Source: Gammaproteobacteria bacterium
GTDB taxonomy: Bacteria > Pseudomonadota > Gammaproteobacteria > CAJXQU01
Reading direction: 5' to 3'
DNA: 6,909 bases
Assembly: GCA_026984275.1 (NCBI GenBank)
Contig: JALSSM010000442.1
Span: forward strand, 1-6,909
The translations under genes and the position numbers were made by a program. Position 1 is the first letter of the stretch, and each line of letters starts with the position of its first letter. Below the pieces are notes generated by a model, which worked only from the letters and a program-made list of their open reading frames with translations, was not told the DNA's origin and did not search any database. This document shows positions 1 through 5,588 of the stretch, piece by piece.

Positions 1-1
1 C

Positions 2-1186
2 ATGTTTGTTGCGGCAGGCGATGATTTTGAAATCCAGGTTGAGGCAATCAATTCAGAGGGTGTGATCACACCGAATTATGGAAAGGAAACTGTACCCGAA
101 GGAATAGGTCTGAACCATACGCTCATTGCGCCATCCGGTGGAAATTCAGGCTCATTGTCAGGCTCATTGGCTTTACAAACGGGTGGCCTTTTCCGTGGAC
201 TCTATAACTGGGATGATGTGGGTATCATCAGTTTGTCTGCCTCTGTCGCGGATGGAGCCTATCTCGGGGCAGGCAATGTCACAGCCACTTCTGGGAATAT
301 CGGGCGTTTCGTGCCCCATCATTTTATCATCTCCAACAAACTTTCCGGTGCGCTGGAAGCCATGTGTCCGTCGGGTGGATTTACTTACATTGGACAACCC
401 TTTGGTTATGCTTCTGGCAATCAGCCTGAGTTCCAGATCGAAGCAAAAAATCTAACGGGTTCGACAACACAGAATTACAGCGGAAATTTTGCAAAACTTG
501 GGATAAGTGGTGTCTCTATTCTCCCGGTTAGTCAGGATAGTTCCAACGCAATGCCGGTTTCACATCAACAGGCAACGGCTTCTTTTTCAACGGTGAGTAA
601 TGGAGTTTTCAAATATACATTGGGTCCTGATCAGTTTACTTATGATCGAAATAACTCACCGGTTGGTATTTTTAACAGTGATATTGATCTCGTTATTGGC
701 AGTATTACAGACAGTGATGGTGTGACAGATAACTTCTCTACCACAGAGATTCTGGAACCGACTGCGGTGAATATGCGTTATGGGCGCTTAATGATCGAGA
801 GCGCGTTTGGATCAGAATTGGTGGATTTAGTATTGCCGATCAAGCTACAGGTTTATGATAGTGGAACAGGAGACTTTATATCGCATCTGGATGACAATTG
901 TTCGTCATTTTCATTATTACCACTTGAAATGCTAGACACTTTAAACCCTGCCTTGTTAACGAAAAGCTTGTCGCCTTTGATTGCTGGAGAATCAACGCTA
1001 ACCCTTTCAGCACCTGGAGCAGGAAATACAGGATCGTTAGGTGTGACACTGGATGCACCAACCTGGCTTGAATTTGATTGGGGACGACCTGTTGGTGAAG
1101 CTAATCGTCTTGAACCAAAAGCAACAGCAAGTTTTGGGATTTACTCAGGTAACGATGCGTTTATCTATAAGCGGGAAGTGCGCTGA
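2..1186 (+). CDS. DUF6701 / MshQ-like surface protein, C-terminal part (5' truncated by the window edge)
   Basis: The frame is already open at the left edge, so the ATG at base 2 is probably an internal Met and only about the last 394 residues are seen. The stretch matches the DUF6701 pattern of MSHA biogenesis protein MshQ. An AGDDFEIQVEA block at residues 5-15 is echoed by QPEFQIEAKN at 141-150. IGRFVPHHF lies at 100-108, MRYGRLMIESAFG at 258-270 and a WLEFDW segment at 355-360. The ending is the characteristic ATASFGIYSGND..IYKRE at 375-392. The rest is Ser/Gly/Thr-rich beta-type sequence with only two cysteines (C122, C300), which could form a disulfide outside the cytoplasm. Full-length family members are usually much longer and often carry a signal peptide and LamG-like domains, which would lie off the window. 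It is probably an exported, surface-associated component of a type IV pilus locus. The family call is strong; the exact role is not known. Confidence 0.85.
   Translation: MFVAAGDDFEIQVEAINSEGVITPNYGKETVPEGIGLNHTLIAPSGGNSGSLSGSLALQTGGLFRGLYNWDDVGIISLSASVADGAYLGAGNVTATSGNIGRFVPHHFIISNKLSGALEAMCPSGGFTYIGQPFGYASGNQPEFQIEAKNLTGSTTQNYSGNFAKLGISGVSILPVSQDSSNAMPVSHQQATASFSTVSNGVFKYTLGPDQFTYDRNNSPVGIFNSDIDLVIGSITDSDGVTDNFSTTEILEPTAVNMRYGRLMIESAFGSELVDLVLPIKLQVYDSGTGDFISHLDDNCSSFSLLPLEMLDTLNPALLTKSLSPLIAGESTLTLSAPGAGNTGSLGVTLDAPTWLEFDWGRPVGEANRLEPKATASFGIYSGNDAFIYKREVR
146..169 (+). repeat. Perfect tandem duplication of a 12-bp unit
   Basis: The unit TCAGGCTCATTG occurs twice without interruption (146-157 and 158-169). 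It keeps the reading frame and encodes SGSL-SGSL within the DUF6701 protein (residues 49-56), so it looks like a small in-frame slippage duplication in a surface-protein gene. Confidence 0.8.
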
Positions 1187-1249
1187 TCAGGTCATTATGA
1201 ACCATAGCGAAGGTTCTCCATGTCAAAGTCGTGCAATCAACAGATAAGT

Positions 1250-1330
1250 CCTGACCCAAAAATGCCATAAACCTTTGAGATTTTTCCTCCTGCGTCGTCA
1301 GAATGACCGTTACGGAATTTTGAGTTCAGG
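1250..1330. repeat. 81-bp imperfect inverted-repeat element in a convergent intergenic gap (possible MITE or dispersed repeat)
   Basis: Bases 1250-1270 and the reverse complement of 1310-1330 match at 16 of 21 positions, both beginning CCTGA and ending TAA. Pairing stops abruptly outside CC/GG, and no target duplication is evident. The interior, read on the minus strand, contains GGTCATTCTGACGACGC followed by an AAAAATCTC segment. This is similar in style to GTCATTCTGA...AATCTC dispersed repeats found in many bacterial genomes; that comparison is from memory and was not searched. The element fills most of the 162-bp gap between two convergent stop codons. No convincing intrinsic terminator with a U-tract was found in the rest of the gap. 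Confidence 0.45.
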
Positions 1331-1348
1331 TTACACTACCAAACAGAA

Positions 1349-2341
1349 TCAGTTTCGACATTGATAGTGATGACAGGAAGGAGCCTGATCTGTAATTTGT
1401 TGTGAGCACCAGGTCAGCATTTCTTCCTGTAGCTCAAGTCGATAAGCGATCATTCCATCACTTTCTTCAAGAGGCCCGGCAAACAGTTTTTCATCCGGAT
1501 AAAGTTTGACCATATTTTTGAAGTACCCTTTTGGTACGCGAAAAGAACCTACACTGATCGAATGAAGTTGATCAGCATCCAGTTGATCAAACACGGTTGA
1601 AAATAATTGACTATAATGAGTTTTATAATCATCCATATAGATCAAAGGTTCAAATCGTATCCCGACATTCCAGCCTGCCTGTTGTAACTTTTTCATTGCA
1701 TCAAGACGGTTGAATAATGATGGTGTTTTTGATTCGAGTACCTGTGTAATATTTTCAGGTGAGAGGCTGAAAGCGATCGCACAATTATCTATCGGGTCGG
1801 ATTTAAGTAGTGATCTGATCTGTGTACTTTTAGTCCGAAACTCCAGATGAGCCTTTGGCTGTGATCGAAAAAAAGACAGGATAAAATCAGCAAAACCTGT
1901 TACGGGATCCAGCGCCAGGCTGTCGCAGTCATAACCAGAATAAAACCAGGCTTCTTCATCTGGATGGCTTTTTAATTTGTTTCCAATTTCCTCAGTAAAA
2001 TTATCGTAATTCACAAACAAAACGTAGTGTGCTGATCGGTACATGCCCTGTAAAAAACAATATCGGCAGTCATAAATACAATTCAGCATGTGTGAAAAAT
2101 AATAATTATTATCGCCTTCAATTCCATAATCATCCGGTGCTTCAAGTACAAAACCACTATGCTTTTTAGCCAGGATCAGGGAAGGGTTCTTTTTTTGAAG
2201 ACGAAAGTTTTGTGCTTTTCGATTGAAGATTTCTGTATAGCGATCGCATTCAATGATATTTACATTTGTAAAACGGGAAAGAACTTTTCTGGTCACAGGA
2301 TGATCACAGATCTCGTTTTCAATATAGATGGTCGAAATCAT
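1349..2341 (-). CDS. Spore photoproduct lyase (SPL)-like radical SAM protein
   Basis: A 330-aa protein with a [4Fe-4S]-binding CxxxCxxC motif at C88, C92 and C95 (CIYDCRYC), followed by FLQGMY, the usual SPL layout. Known SPLs use S-adenosylmethionine and an iron-sulfur cluster to reverse the 5-thyminyl-5,6-dihydrothymine dimer. A Cys in YDCDSLALD (C139) lies 44 residues after the last cluster Cys, close to the spacing of the H-atom-donor Cys of Bacillus SPL, so the repair chemistry may be retained; that equivalence is inference. Further conserved-looking blocks are LEFRTKS (166-172), AFSLSPE (190-196), GIRFEPLI (227-234) and SVGSFRVPKGYF (263-274). The start ATG shares its A with the TGA stop of the upstream gene (TGATG), which indicates translational coupling. 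It is the last gene of the UspA-led unit. The substrate in this apparently non-sporulating host is uncertain. A radical SAM enzyme of the SPL family is well supported. Confidence 0.88.
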   Translation of the reverse strand: MISTIYIENEICDHPVTRKVLSRFTNVNIIECDRYTEIFNRKAQNFRLQKKNPSLILAKKHSGFVLEAPDDYGIEGDNNYYFSHMLNCIYDCRYCFLQGMYRSAHYVLFVNYDNFTEEIGNKLKSHPDEEAWFYSGYDCDSLALDPVTGFADFILSFFRSQPKAHLEFRTKSTQIRSLLKSDPIDNCAIAFSLSPENITQVLESKTPSLFNRLDAMKKLQQAGWNVGIRFEPLIYMDDYKTHYSQLFSTVFDQLDADQLHSISVGSFRVPKGYFKNMVKLYPDEKLFAGPLEESDGMIAYRLELQEEMLTWCSQQITDQAPSCHHYQCRN

Positions 2342-3156
2342 CAGGGAAAACTTATTTCCTGCCTGGCGATAATGTGATCAAGTGTGCTAAGAAGTTTTCT
2401 GGCTGAGCTTTGATTCTCCAGAATTGCTTTATTCGTTAAAGCGTTCGGGTTGAGAAGATAAAGTTTTCTTAGCCGATCTTTTACTTGTAATTGTTCTGTG
2501 TGGGACAACTTGATCCGGTCACAAATTTCATCAAACATGATGGGTGACTCATAGAGGGCAGAGAGTGCATGACGGGCATTTAATAACTGTTCAACCAGGA
2601 AGTTAATATCGTCTAATTTTTTCTGAATCAGATCAGTAGCTTCTTTTGTAGATATTTTTTTCATGGGTGAACGTTGGTTATCTGAGACAACTTTATAACA
2701 TTGAACCAGTTCATTCGTCGTAAAACGGCTGGCAGTCGCATAAAAACCGGAAGCTTCCATATCAACACCACCGTTAAGCTGATATTTACTATCAGGACGA
2801 TCAACAGTGAGTAGTTTGTCTGTTATACATGGCGGCTCAAAAACAATAGAAGGGAACCATGTTTGTTGTGTTGAGCGATCATGAATTTTATTGGCTAAAA
2901 ATCCGCAGCCAATATCAAAATCCGTATGGCCAGCCATGCCAATATTTAACCAGGCTGTGTGTGGAGGTGAACCATTGATTGCATGACTATAACCGGTAGC
3001 ACTCGCTGATGCAGCTTTACCGACACCAGAAATGACCAGATTGATTTTATTATTTTGATAATACTGGTAGTGGTGAACTTCAGTGACTTTTTTTAGTTTA
3101 TATTTTGAAATTAAAGGACTGGCTTCACAGTGTAGAGCCATAACGATAGTCAGCAT
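2341..3156 (-). CDS. MTA/SAH nucleosidase-like (PNP/UDP phosphorylase superfamily) protein with C-terminal helical extension
   Basis: A 271-aa protein. Residues 1 to about 160 show the purine nucleoside phosphorylase / methylthioadenosine nucleosidase pattern: MALHCEA with E11, a VISGVGKAAS glycine loop (41-50), NIGMAGH (71-77), the ribose-binding VDMEA (M133, E134) and VVSDN (S158, D159). E11, E134 and D159 line up with Glu12, Glu174 and Asp197 of E. coli MtnN, so it is likely a catalytically competent N-glycosidase or phosphorylase. About 110 further residues are mostly helical and charged, and are absent from MtnN (about 230 aa in total). The core is also shorter than usual between 95 and 130. 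The start is fixed by an in-frame TAA two codons upstream; the ribosome binding site is weak. It lies 17 bp after the UspA gene and overlaps the SPL-like gene by 1 bp. It could hydrolyse 5'-deoxyadenosine or related nucleosides; the substrate is not shown by the sequence. Confidence 0.8.
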   Translation of the reverse strand: MLTIVMALHCEASPLISKYKLKKVTEVHHYQYYQNNKINLVISGVGKAASASATGYSHAINGSPPHTAWLNIGMAGHTDFDIGCGFLANKIHDRSTQQTWFPSIVFEPPCITDKLLTVDRPDSKYQLNGGVDMEASGFYATASRFTTNELVQCYKVVSDNQRSPMKKISTKEATDLIQKKLDDINFLVEQLLNARHALSALYESPIMFDEICDRIKLSHTEQLQVKDRLRKLYLLNPNALTNKAILENQSSARKLLSTLDHIIARQEISFP

Positions 3157-3173
3157 TTTTTATTAAGAAATGT

Positions 3174-3623
3174 CTATGACTTATCAGGCACAGATAAAAC
3201 AGGGACGACAGAACTTCTGACAACTCTTTCTGCTACGCTTCCTAATAGCATATGAGATAGCCCAGTACGGCCATGAGTACCCAAAACGATCAGATCGGCA
3301 TTGATATCTTTTGCAGCTTGAACAATTTCAACATAGGGTACGCCTTCGGCTAATGTTGAATCAACCGCGATACCAGAATCGGAATATTTACTACACAAGT
3401 CATCTAATTGTTTTCTCAGTCGCTTTATATAGTCATCTTGTATCGATATATCGATCGGTGTTGCAAGATCTGCTTCTGGCATACTAAAAGCCGGATATTG
3501 ATAAACATGCAGTAGATGAATTTTTGTGTTGAGTTGTTTTGCCAACTCAATTGCTGTTTCAAGTGCGTGAGTTGACGTGTCAGAAAAATCGACTGGGCAG
3601 AGAATTAATTTAAAGGTGCTCAT
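3174..3623 (-). CDS. Universal stress protein, UspA family (ATP-binding type)
   Basis: A 149-aa single-domain Usp of standard length. It begins with the beta-strand ILCPVDFS, with D12 at the usual nucleotide-contact position, and ends with the ATP-binding signature GTHGRTG(9x)GS: G115, G118, G128 and S129 in G-2x-G-9x-G(S/T). This is followed by VAERVVRSSVVPVLSVP, the usual final helix and strand. Such proteins are cytoplasmic dimers that bind ATP and help survival under stress; specific partners are unknown. The ATG is preceded by an almost perfect Shine-Dalgarno (TAAGGAGGT). It is the first gene of a three-gene minus-strand unit with the nucleosidase-like and SPL-like genes, which suggests induction of a damage response together with them. 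A promoter candidate lies about 75 bp upstream of the start codon. Confidence 0.95.
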   Translation of the reverse strand: MSTFKLILCPVDFSDTSTHALETAIELAKQLNTKIHLLHVYQYPAFSMPEADLATPIDISIQDDYIKRLRKQLDDLCSKYSDSGIAVDSTLAEGVPYVEIVQAAKDINADLIVLGTHGRTGLSHMLLGSVAERVVRSSVVPVLSVPDKS

Positions 3624-3627
3624 GATT

Positions 3628-3636
3628 ACCTCCTTA
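3628..3636 (-). promoter_or_regulatory. Strong Shine-Dalgarno of the UspA-family gene
   Basis: The minus strand reads TAAGGAGGT four bases before the ATG at 3623, nearly full complementarity to the 16S rRNA 3' end. It is the strongest ribosome binding site in the window and fixes the start, suggesting high translation of the stress protein. The next gene in the unit has only a poor site. Confidence 0.85.
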
Positions 3637-3667
3637 TAACATTAGATACTTTTTAGTTTAGTCTAAC

Positions 3668-3691
3668 AAAAAACATCGTGTTAAGGACGAT
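3668..3691 (-). terminator. Possible weak intrinsic terminator after the rhomboid gene
   Basis: On the minus strand ATCGT (3691-3687) pairs with ACGAT (3679-3675) across a 7-base loop, followed by G and six T (3673-3668). The stem is only 5 bp, so efficiency is doubtful. The position, about 43 bp after the rhomboid stop codon and upstream of the UspA gene, fits a transcription-unit boundary. Confidence 0.35.
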
Positions 3692-3695
3692 TTAG

Positions 3696-3725
3696 ATCAT
3701 ACTCAGGAATCTATGAATTGATCAA
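3696..3725 (-). promoter_or_regulatory. Candidate sigma70-type promoter for the UspA-nucleosidase-SPL unit
   Basis: The minus strand has TTGATC (3725-3720, 4/6 to TTGACA), an 18-bp spacer and TATGAT (3701-3696, 5/6 to TATAAT). Predicted initiation near 3689 falls inside the first arm of the weak hairpin, so transcripts begun here would lack the complete stem and could read through. This leaves a leader of about 65 nt before the strong ribosome binding site and start codon. Prediction by eye only. Confidence 0.45.
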
Positions 3726-3733
3726 AGGTTTCT

Positions 3734-4429
3734 TTATTTAGTTGCAGGGTGAAAAAGTGGAACATGCTGATGTTTGAAAAAAGGGATCAATACCATACCA
3801 GCAATAAAGCCACCGATATGTGCCCACCAGGCTGTTCCACCTTCGCCAGGAACAGCACTGGAGCTACTCAATAGCTGCATCAGAAACCAGAAGATCAGAA
3901 CAAACATAGCCGGAATACGAAATGTTTGTATAAATACGATAATAGGAATGATGACAAGAACTTTTGCGTGCGGATACAGTAATAAGTAGGCGCCGAGGAC
4001 TCCAGAAATTGCCCCACTGGCTCCAATTATGGGTATTTCAGAAGCAGGGTCAATAAATGCTTGAGTTAATGCCGCCGCTGTTCCGCAAAGTAGATAAAAA
4101 ATAATGAAGCGAAAGTGCCCCATGCTATCTTCAACATTGTTTCCAAAGATCCACAGGTAGAGCATGTTACCGGCAAGATGAAGGAACCCACCATGCATAA
4201 ACATCGATGTCAATATGGTCAATTCCGCTGGCAGGATATAAAGATCAGAAGAAAGTTCTGTGCTATTAAGTAGAACCGCAGGTATAACACCCAATGAATA
4301 GATCATCATCTGACTTAATTCCTGCCCAAGACTGGTCTGCCAGAGATAGACGAGGATACAGATTACAATTAATCCTATTGTGATGACAGGATTTATTTCA
4401 GTAGGATTATCGTCGTGTAATGGGAACAT
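3734..4429 (-). CDS. Rhomboid-family intramembrane serine protease
   Basis: A 231-aa polytopic membrane protein. The catalytic serine is in GASGAISG (S138) and the catalytic histidine in AHIGGFIAG (H204). The HGGFLHLAGNMLYLW block gives H79, H84 and N88, the conserved HxxxN oxyanion-side motif. At least six hydrophobic segments are visible: about 14-32, 86-96, 106-124, 134-152, 156-184 and 206-217. Rhomboids cleave substrate proteins within or near transmembrane segments; the substrate here is unknown. I chose the ATG at 4429, beginning MFPLHDDNPTE, which resembles family N-termini. The longer in-frame GTG at 4480 lies inside the stem of the preceding gene's terminator, lacks a Shine-Dalgarno and would lie upstream of a TATAAT box. 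The gene appears to be transcribed alone, between two terminator-like structures. Confidence 0.93.
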   Translation of the reverse strand: MFPLHDDNPTEINPVITIGLIVICILVYLWQTSLGQELSQMMIYSLGVIPAVLLNSTELSSDLYILPAELTILTSMFMHGGFLHLAGNMLYLWIFGNNVEDSMGHFRFIIFYLLCGTAAALTQAFIDPASEIPIIGASGAISGVLGAYLLLYPHAKVLVIIPIIVFIQTFRIPAMFVLIFWFLMQLLSSSSAVPGEGGTAWWAHIGGFIAGMVLIPFFKHQHVPLFHPATK

Positions 4430-4448
4430 GCAGGTCTTTTTATTGAAA

Positions 4449-4454
4449 ATTATA
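4449..4454 (-). promoter_or_regulatory. Candidate -10 box for the rhomboid gene
   Basis: The minus strand reads a perfect TATAAT 19 bases before the ATG at 4429, giving a short leader of about 13 nt. No good -35 hexamer is found at 16-18 bp, where the terminator stem lies, so strength is uncertain. It supports the shorter rhomboid start. Confidence 0.35.
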
Positions 4455-4466
4455 ACCTGATCAGCT

Positions 4467-4501
4467 AAAAAAATCCCCACGATCTTGCAATCGAGGGGAT
4501 T
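4467..4501 (-). terminator. Intrinsic terminator of the pseudo-receiver/Roadblock/protoglobin unit
   Basis: On the minus strand AATCCCC (4501-4495), one mismatch, then CGAT pairs with ATCG and GGGGATT (4478-4472) across a 6-base loop. Seven T residues follow (4473-4467, overlapping the last stem pairs). It starts 21 bp after the protoglobin stop codon. The 11-bp paired stem plus U-tract is a classic Rho-independent structure. The plus strand has no T-tract on the other side, so it acts in one direction. Confidence 0.88.
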
Positions 4502-4522
4502 AAAAAGAATAGGCTGTATTGA

Positions 4523-5092
4523 TTAACTTTTTGCGTTAGCCAACATGTCGTCTATCTCTGTTGCAACGAGCCGGCCAAGCAAAGCTTCATTGAGTCCTGC
4601 TGCTTTATCGATGGCGACAAACATATTTTTTAAATAACTTTCCACGATCAGTGCAGTAACATTGGCCTGTAAAGCATGAACAGCCTTAACCAGTTTCAGT
4701 GCCTCATCCTGTGGAAATTCTTCAAGTGCCTTACTACTGAGATAAGTAGCAATCCAGCCCCACATGCCTGTCACCATTGCATTATTAACCTTGCGTTTAA
4801 TATGCACCAGGCCAACATATGTTTGCCATTCCCAATAACTGTCATCAAATGGACCGTTCAGGGTTCTTTGATACCAGTCACGAAGTGTTTGTTCTCTGGC
4901 AGGACGTTCACCTTCTGTGAAAACTGCACGTGTTGTATCGTGATTAAAGACAGAGTCATAGAAACCCTGAATTAGACCGTCTTCCCATTCGAGAAGCTTA
5001 TCTTTATTTCGAATCAATACGTCTGCATCTTCTTCACTGAACTTAACATTGGAAGGAATTTGGTCAAGAATCTTAGTCGTTATTTCATTCAA
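4523..5092 (-). CDS. Protoglobin-domain heme protein (globin-coupled-sensor type, stand-alone)
   Basis: A 189-aa protein that is essentially a single sensor-globin domain. FYDSVF (44-49), W73-Y74, the WEWQTYVGLVHIKRKV block at 87-102 with H97 as the expected proximal heme ligand, and a helical end (about 130-165) match protoglobin and the sensor domain of globin-coupled sensors. No methyl-accepting, GGDEF or kinase output domain is attached, so it may bind O2, CO or NO and signal through a partner, or act enzymatically. The start is an unusual TTG at 5092, with AAGGA 8 bases upstream. The next in-frame ATG (M106) would remove the heme pocket, so TTG is the only sensible choice. It lies 11 bp after the Roadblock gene and is the last gene before a strong terminator, implying shared transcription with Roadblock. 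The family is clear; ligand and partner are inferred. Confidence 0.88.
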   Translation of the reverse strand: MNEITTKILDQIPSNVKFSEEDADVLIRNKDKLLEWEDGLIQGFYDSVFNHDTTRAVFTEGERPAREQTLRDWYQRTLNGPFDDSYWEWQTYVGLVHIKRKVNNAMVTGMWGWIATYLSSKALEEFPQDEALKLVKAVHALQANVTALIVESYLKNMFVAIDKAAGLNEALLGRLVATEIDDMLANAKS

Positions 5093-5103
5093 TGGTTTTA
5101 TCC

Positions 5104-5469
5104 TTATCCAAGAATCTTTTTCACTGACTCACAGGCACCACTTGCCTCAAGTCGAACAAGTCCAAGGTTGCCTTTTGCCGGAGCACGAATAGCAAGCACA
5201 CCCTCTTCGCCGGTCATATAGATCAAAAGCAGGCCATCGTTTCCCTTAACCATTGTTTCACTCACTTCTCCAAGAGAAGCATTTTGTGCAATTCGATTTC
5301 CCAGCCCGGAAGCGGCTGCACCGACGGCGGCTATACGTGCACCTTCTTCTTCCGGAAAATCTGATGCGATAGAGAGGCCATCACTACTGGCGACCATAAC
5401 GCCTGTAATATCAGGTACGTTCATACGTAGATCTTTAATTAGTTGATCAAGTTGTTCTTGTTTTGTCAT
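5104..5469 (-). CDS. Roadblock/LC7 domain protein (MglB-like)
   Basis: A 121-aa single-domain protein of typical length. DITGVMVASSDGLSIAS (20-36) is the hallmark beta-hairpin of the Roadblock/LC7 fold. A small-residue helix follows (RIAAVGAAASGLGNRIA, 45-61), then the GNDGLLLIYMTGEEGVLAIRA strands (76-96) and a final amphipathic helix after NLGLVRLEAS. Bacterial members such as MglB dimerise and act as activators or adaptors for Ras-like GTPases such as MglA in polarity and motility. No GTPase gene is in this window. The ATG is preceded by AGAGGA at good spacing. The gene is followed after 11 bp by the protoglobin and preceded by the 434-aa pseudo-receiver protein, from which it is separated by a MITE-like palindrome. 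The domain call is firm; the regulated partner is unknown. Confidence 0.9.
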   Translation of the reverse strand: MTKQEQLDQLIKDLRMNVPDITGVMVASSDGLSIASDFPEEEGARIAAVGAAASGLGNRIAQNASLGEVSETMVKGNDGLLLIYMTGEEGVLAIRAPAKGNLGLVRLEASGACESVKKILG

Positions 5470-5502
5470 GGGTTTGTCCTCTTGGGTTTCTACGTTAGTG
5501 AA

Positions 5503-5588
5503 TTAAGGAACCTCTGATTAAGTCTGGGTGAGGTTTGTGAAATTTAATTTTCACAAAATCATTCATGACTTAATCAGGAGTTCCTTAA
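5503..5588. mobile_element. MITE-like palindromic element flanked by TTAA (IS5-type termini suspected)
   Basis: Arms 5503-5524 and 5567-5588 are inverted repeats matching at 20 of 22 bases. If the terminal TTAA copies (5503-5506, 5585-5588) are a target duplication, the element is 78 bp (5507-5584) with 18-bp ends starting GGAAC. IS5-group transposons end in GG and target YTAR, so the structure resembles a non-autonomous derivative; this is inference. A second, inner hairpin, TTTGTGAAA (5534-5542) with TTTCACAAA (5549-5557), is nested inside. There is no reading frame of note. It begins at the base directly after the TAG stop of the 434-aa gene and ends 33 bp before the Roadblock start, so it would be transcribed as a large hairpin within the operon. 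Confidence 0.6.

Noticed and set aside
126..455. 109-codon plus-strand frame inside the DUF6701 gene
   Set aside because: It is an alternative frame of a confidently recognised protein, without a ribosome binding site or recognisable motifs.
1199..1216. Hairpin GAACC...GGTTC after the DUF6701 stop
   Set aside because: A 5-bp stem with an 8-base loop and no following T-tract does not qualify as an intrinsic terminator.
1773..2247. Two GCGATCGC octamers (1773-1780, 2240-2247), like the cyanobacterial HIP1 repeat, in the SPL-like gene
   Set aside because: Two copies in one gene are too few to argue for cyanobacterial origin. GATC-containing words are common across the window, and nothing else suggests transfer.
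3718..3728. TTGATCAA as a possible FNR box
   Set aside because: FNR sites need four bases between TTGAT and ATCAA; here the halves are fused, and the TTGATC fits better as a -35 element.
4676..4975. 99-codon plus-strand frame opposite the protoglobin gene
   Set aside because: Its translation shows no domain pattern and it lies wholly antisense to a well-supported gene.
5534..5557. TGTGA...TCACA palindrome resembling a CRP/FNR-family operator
   Set aside because: The half-sites are 10 bases apart instead of the 6 required for CRP, and they lie inside the MITE-like element, whose nested hairpin explains them.
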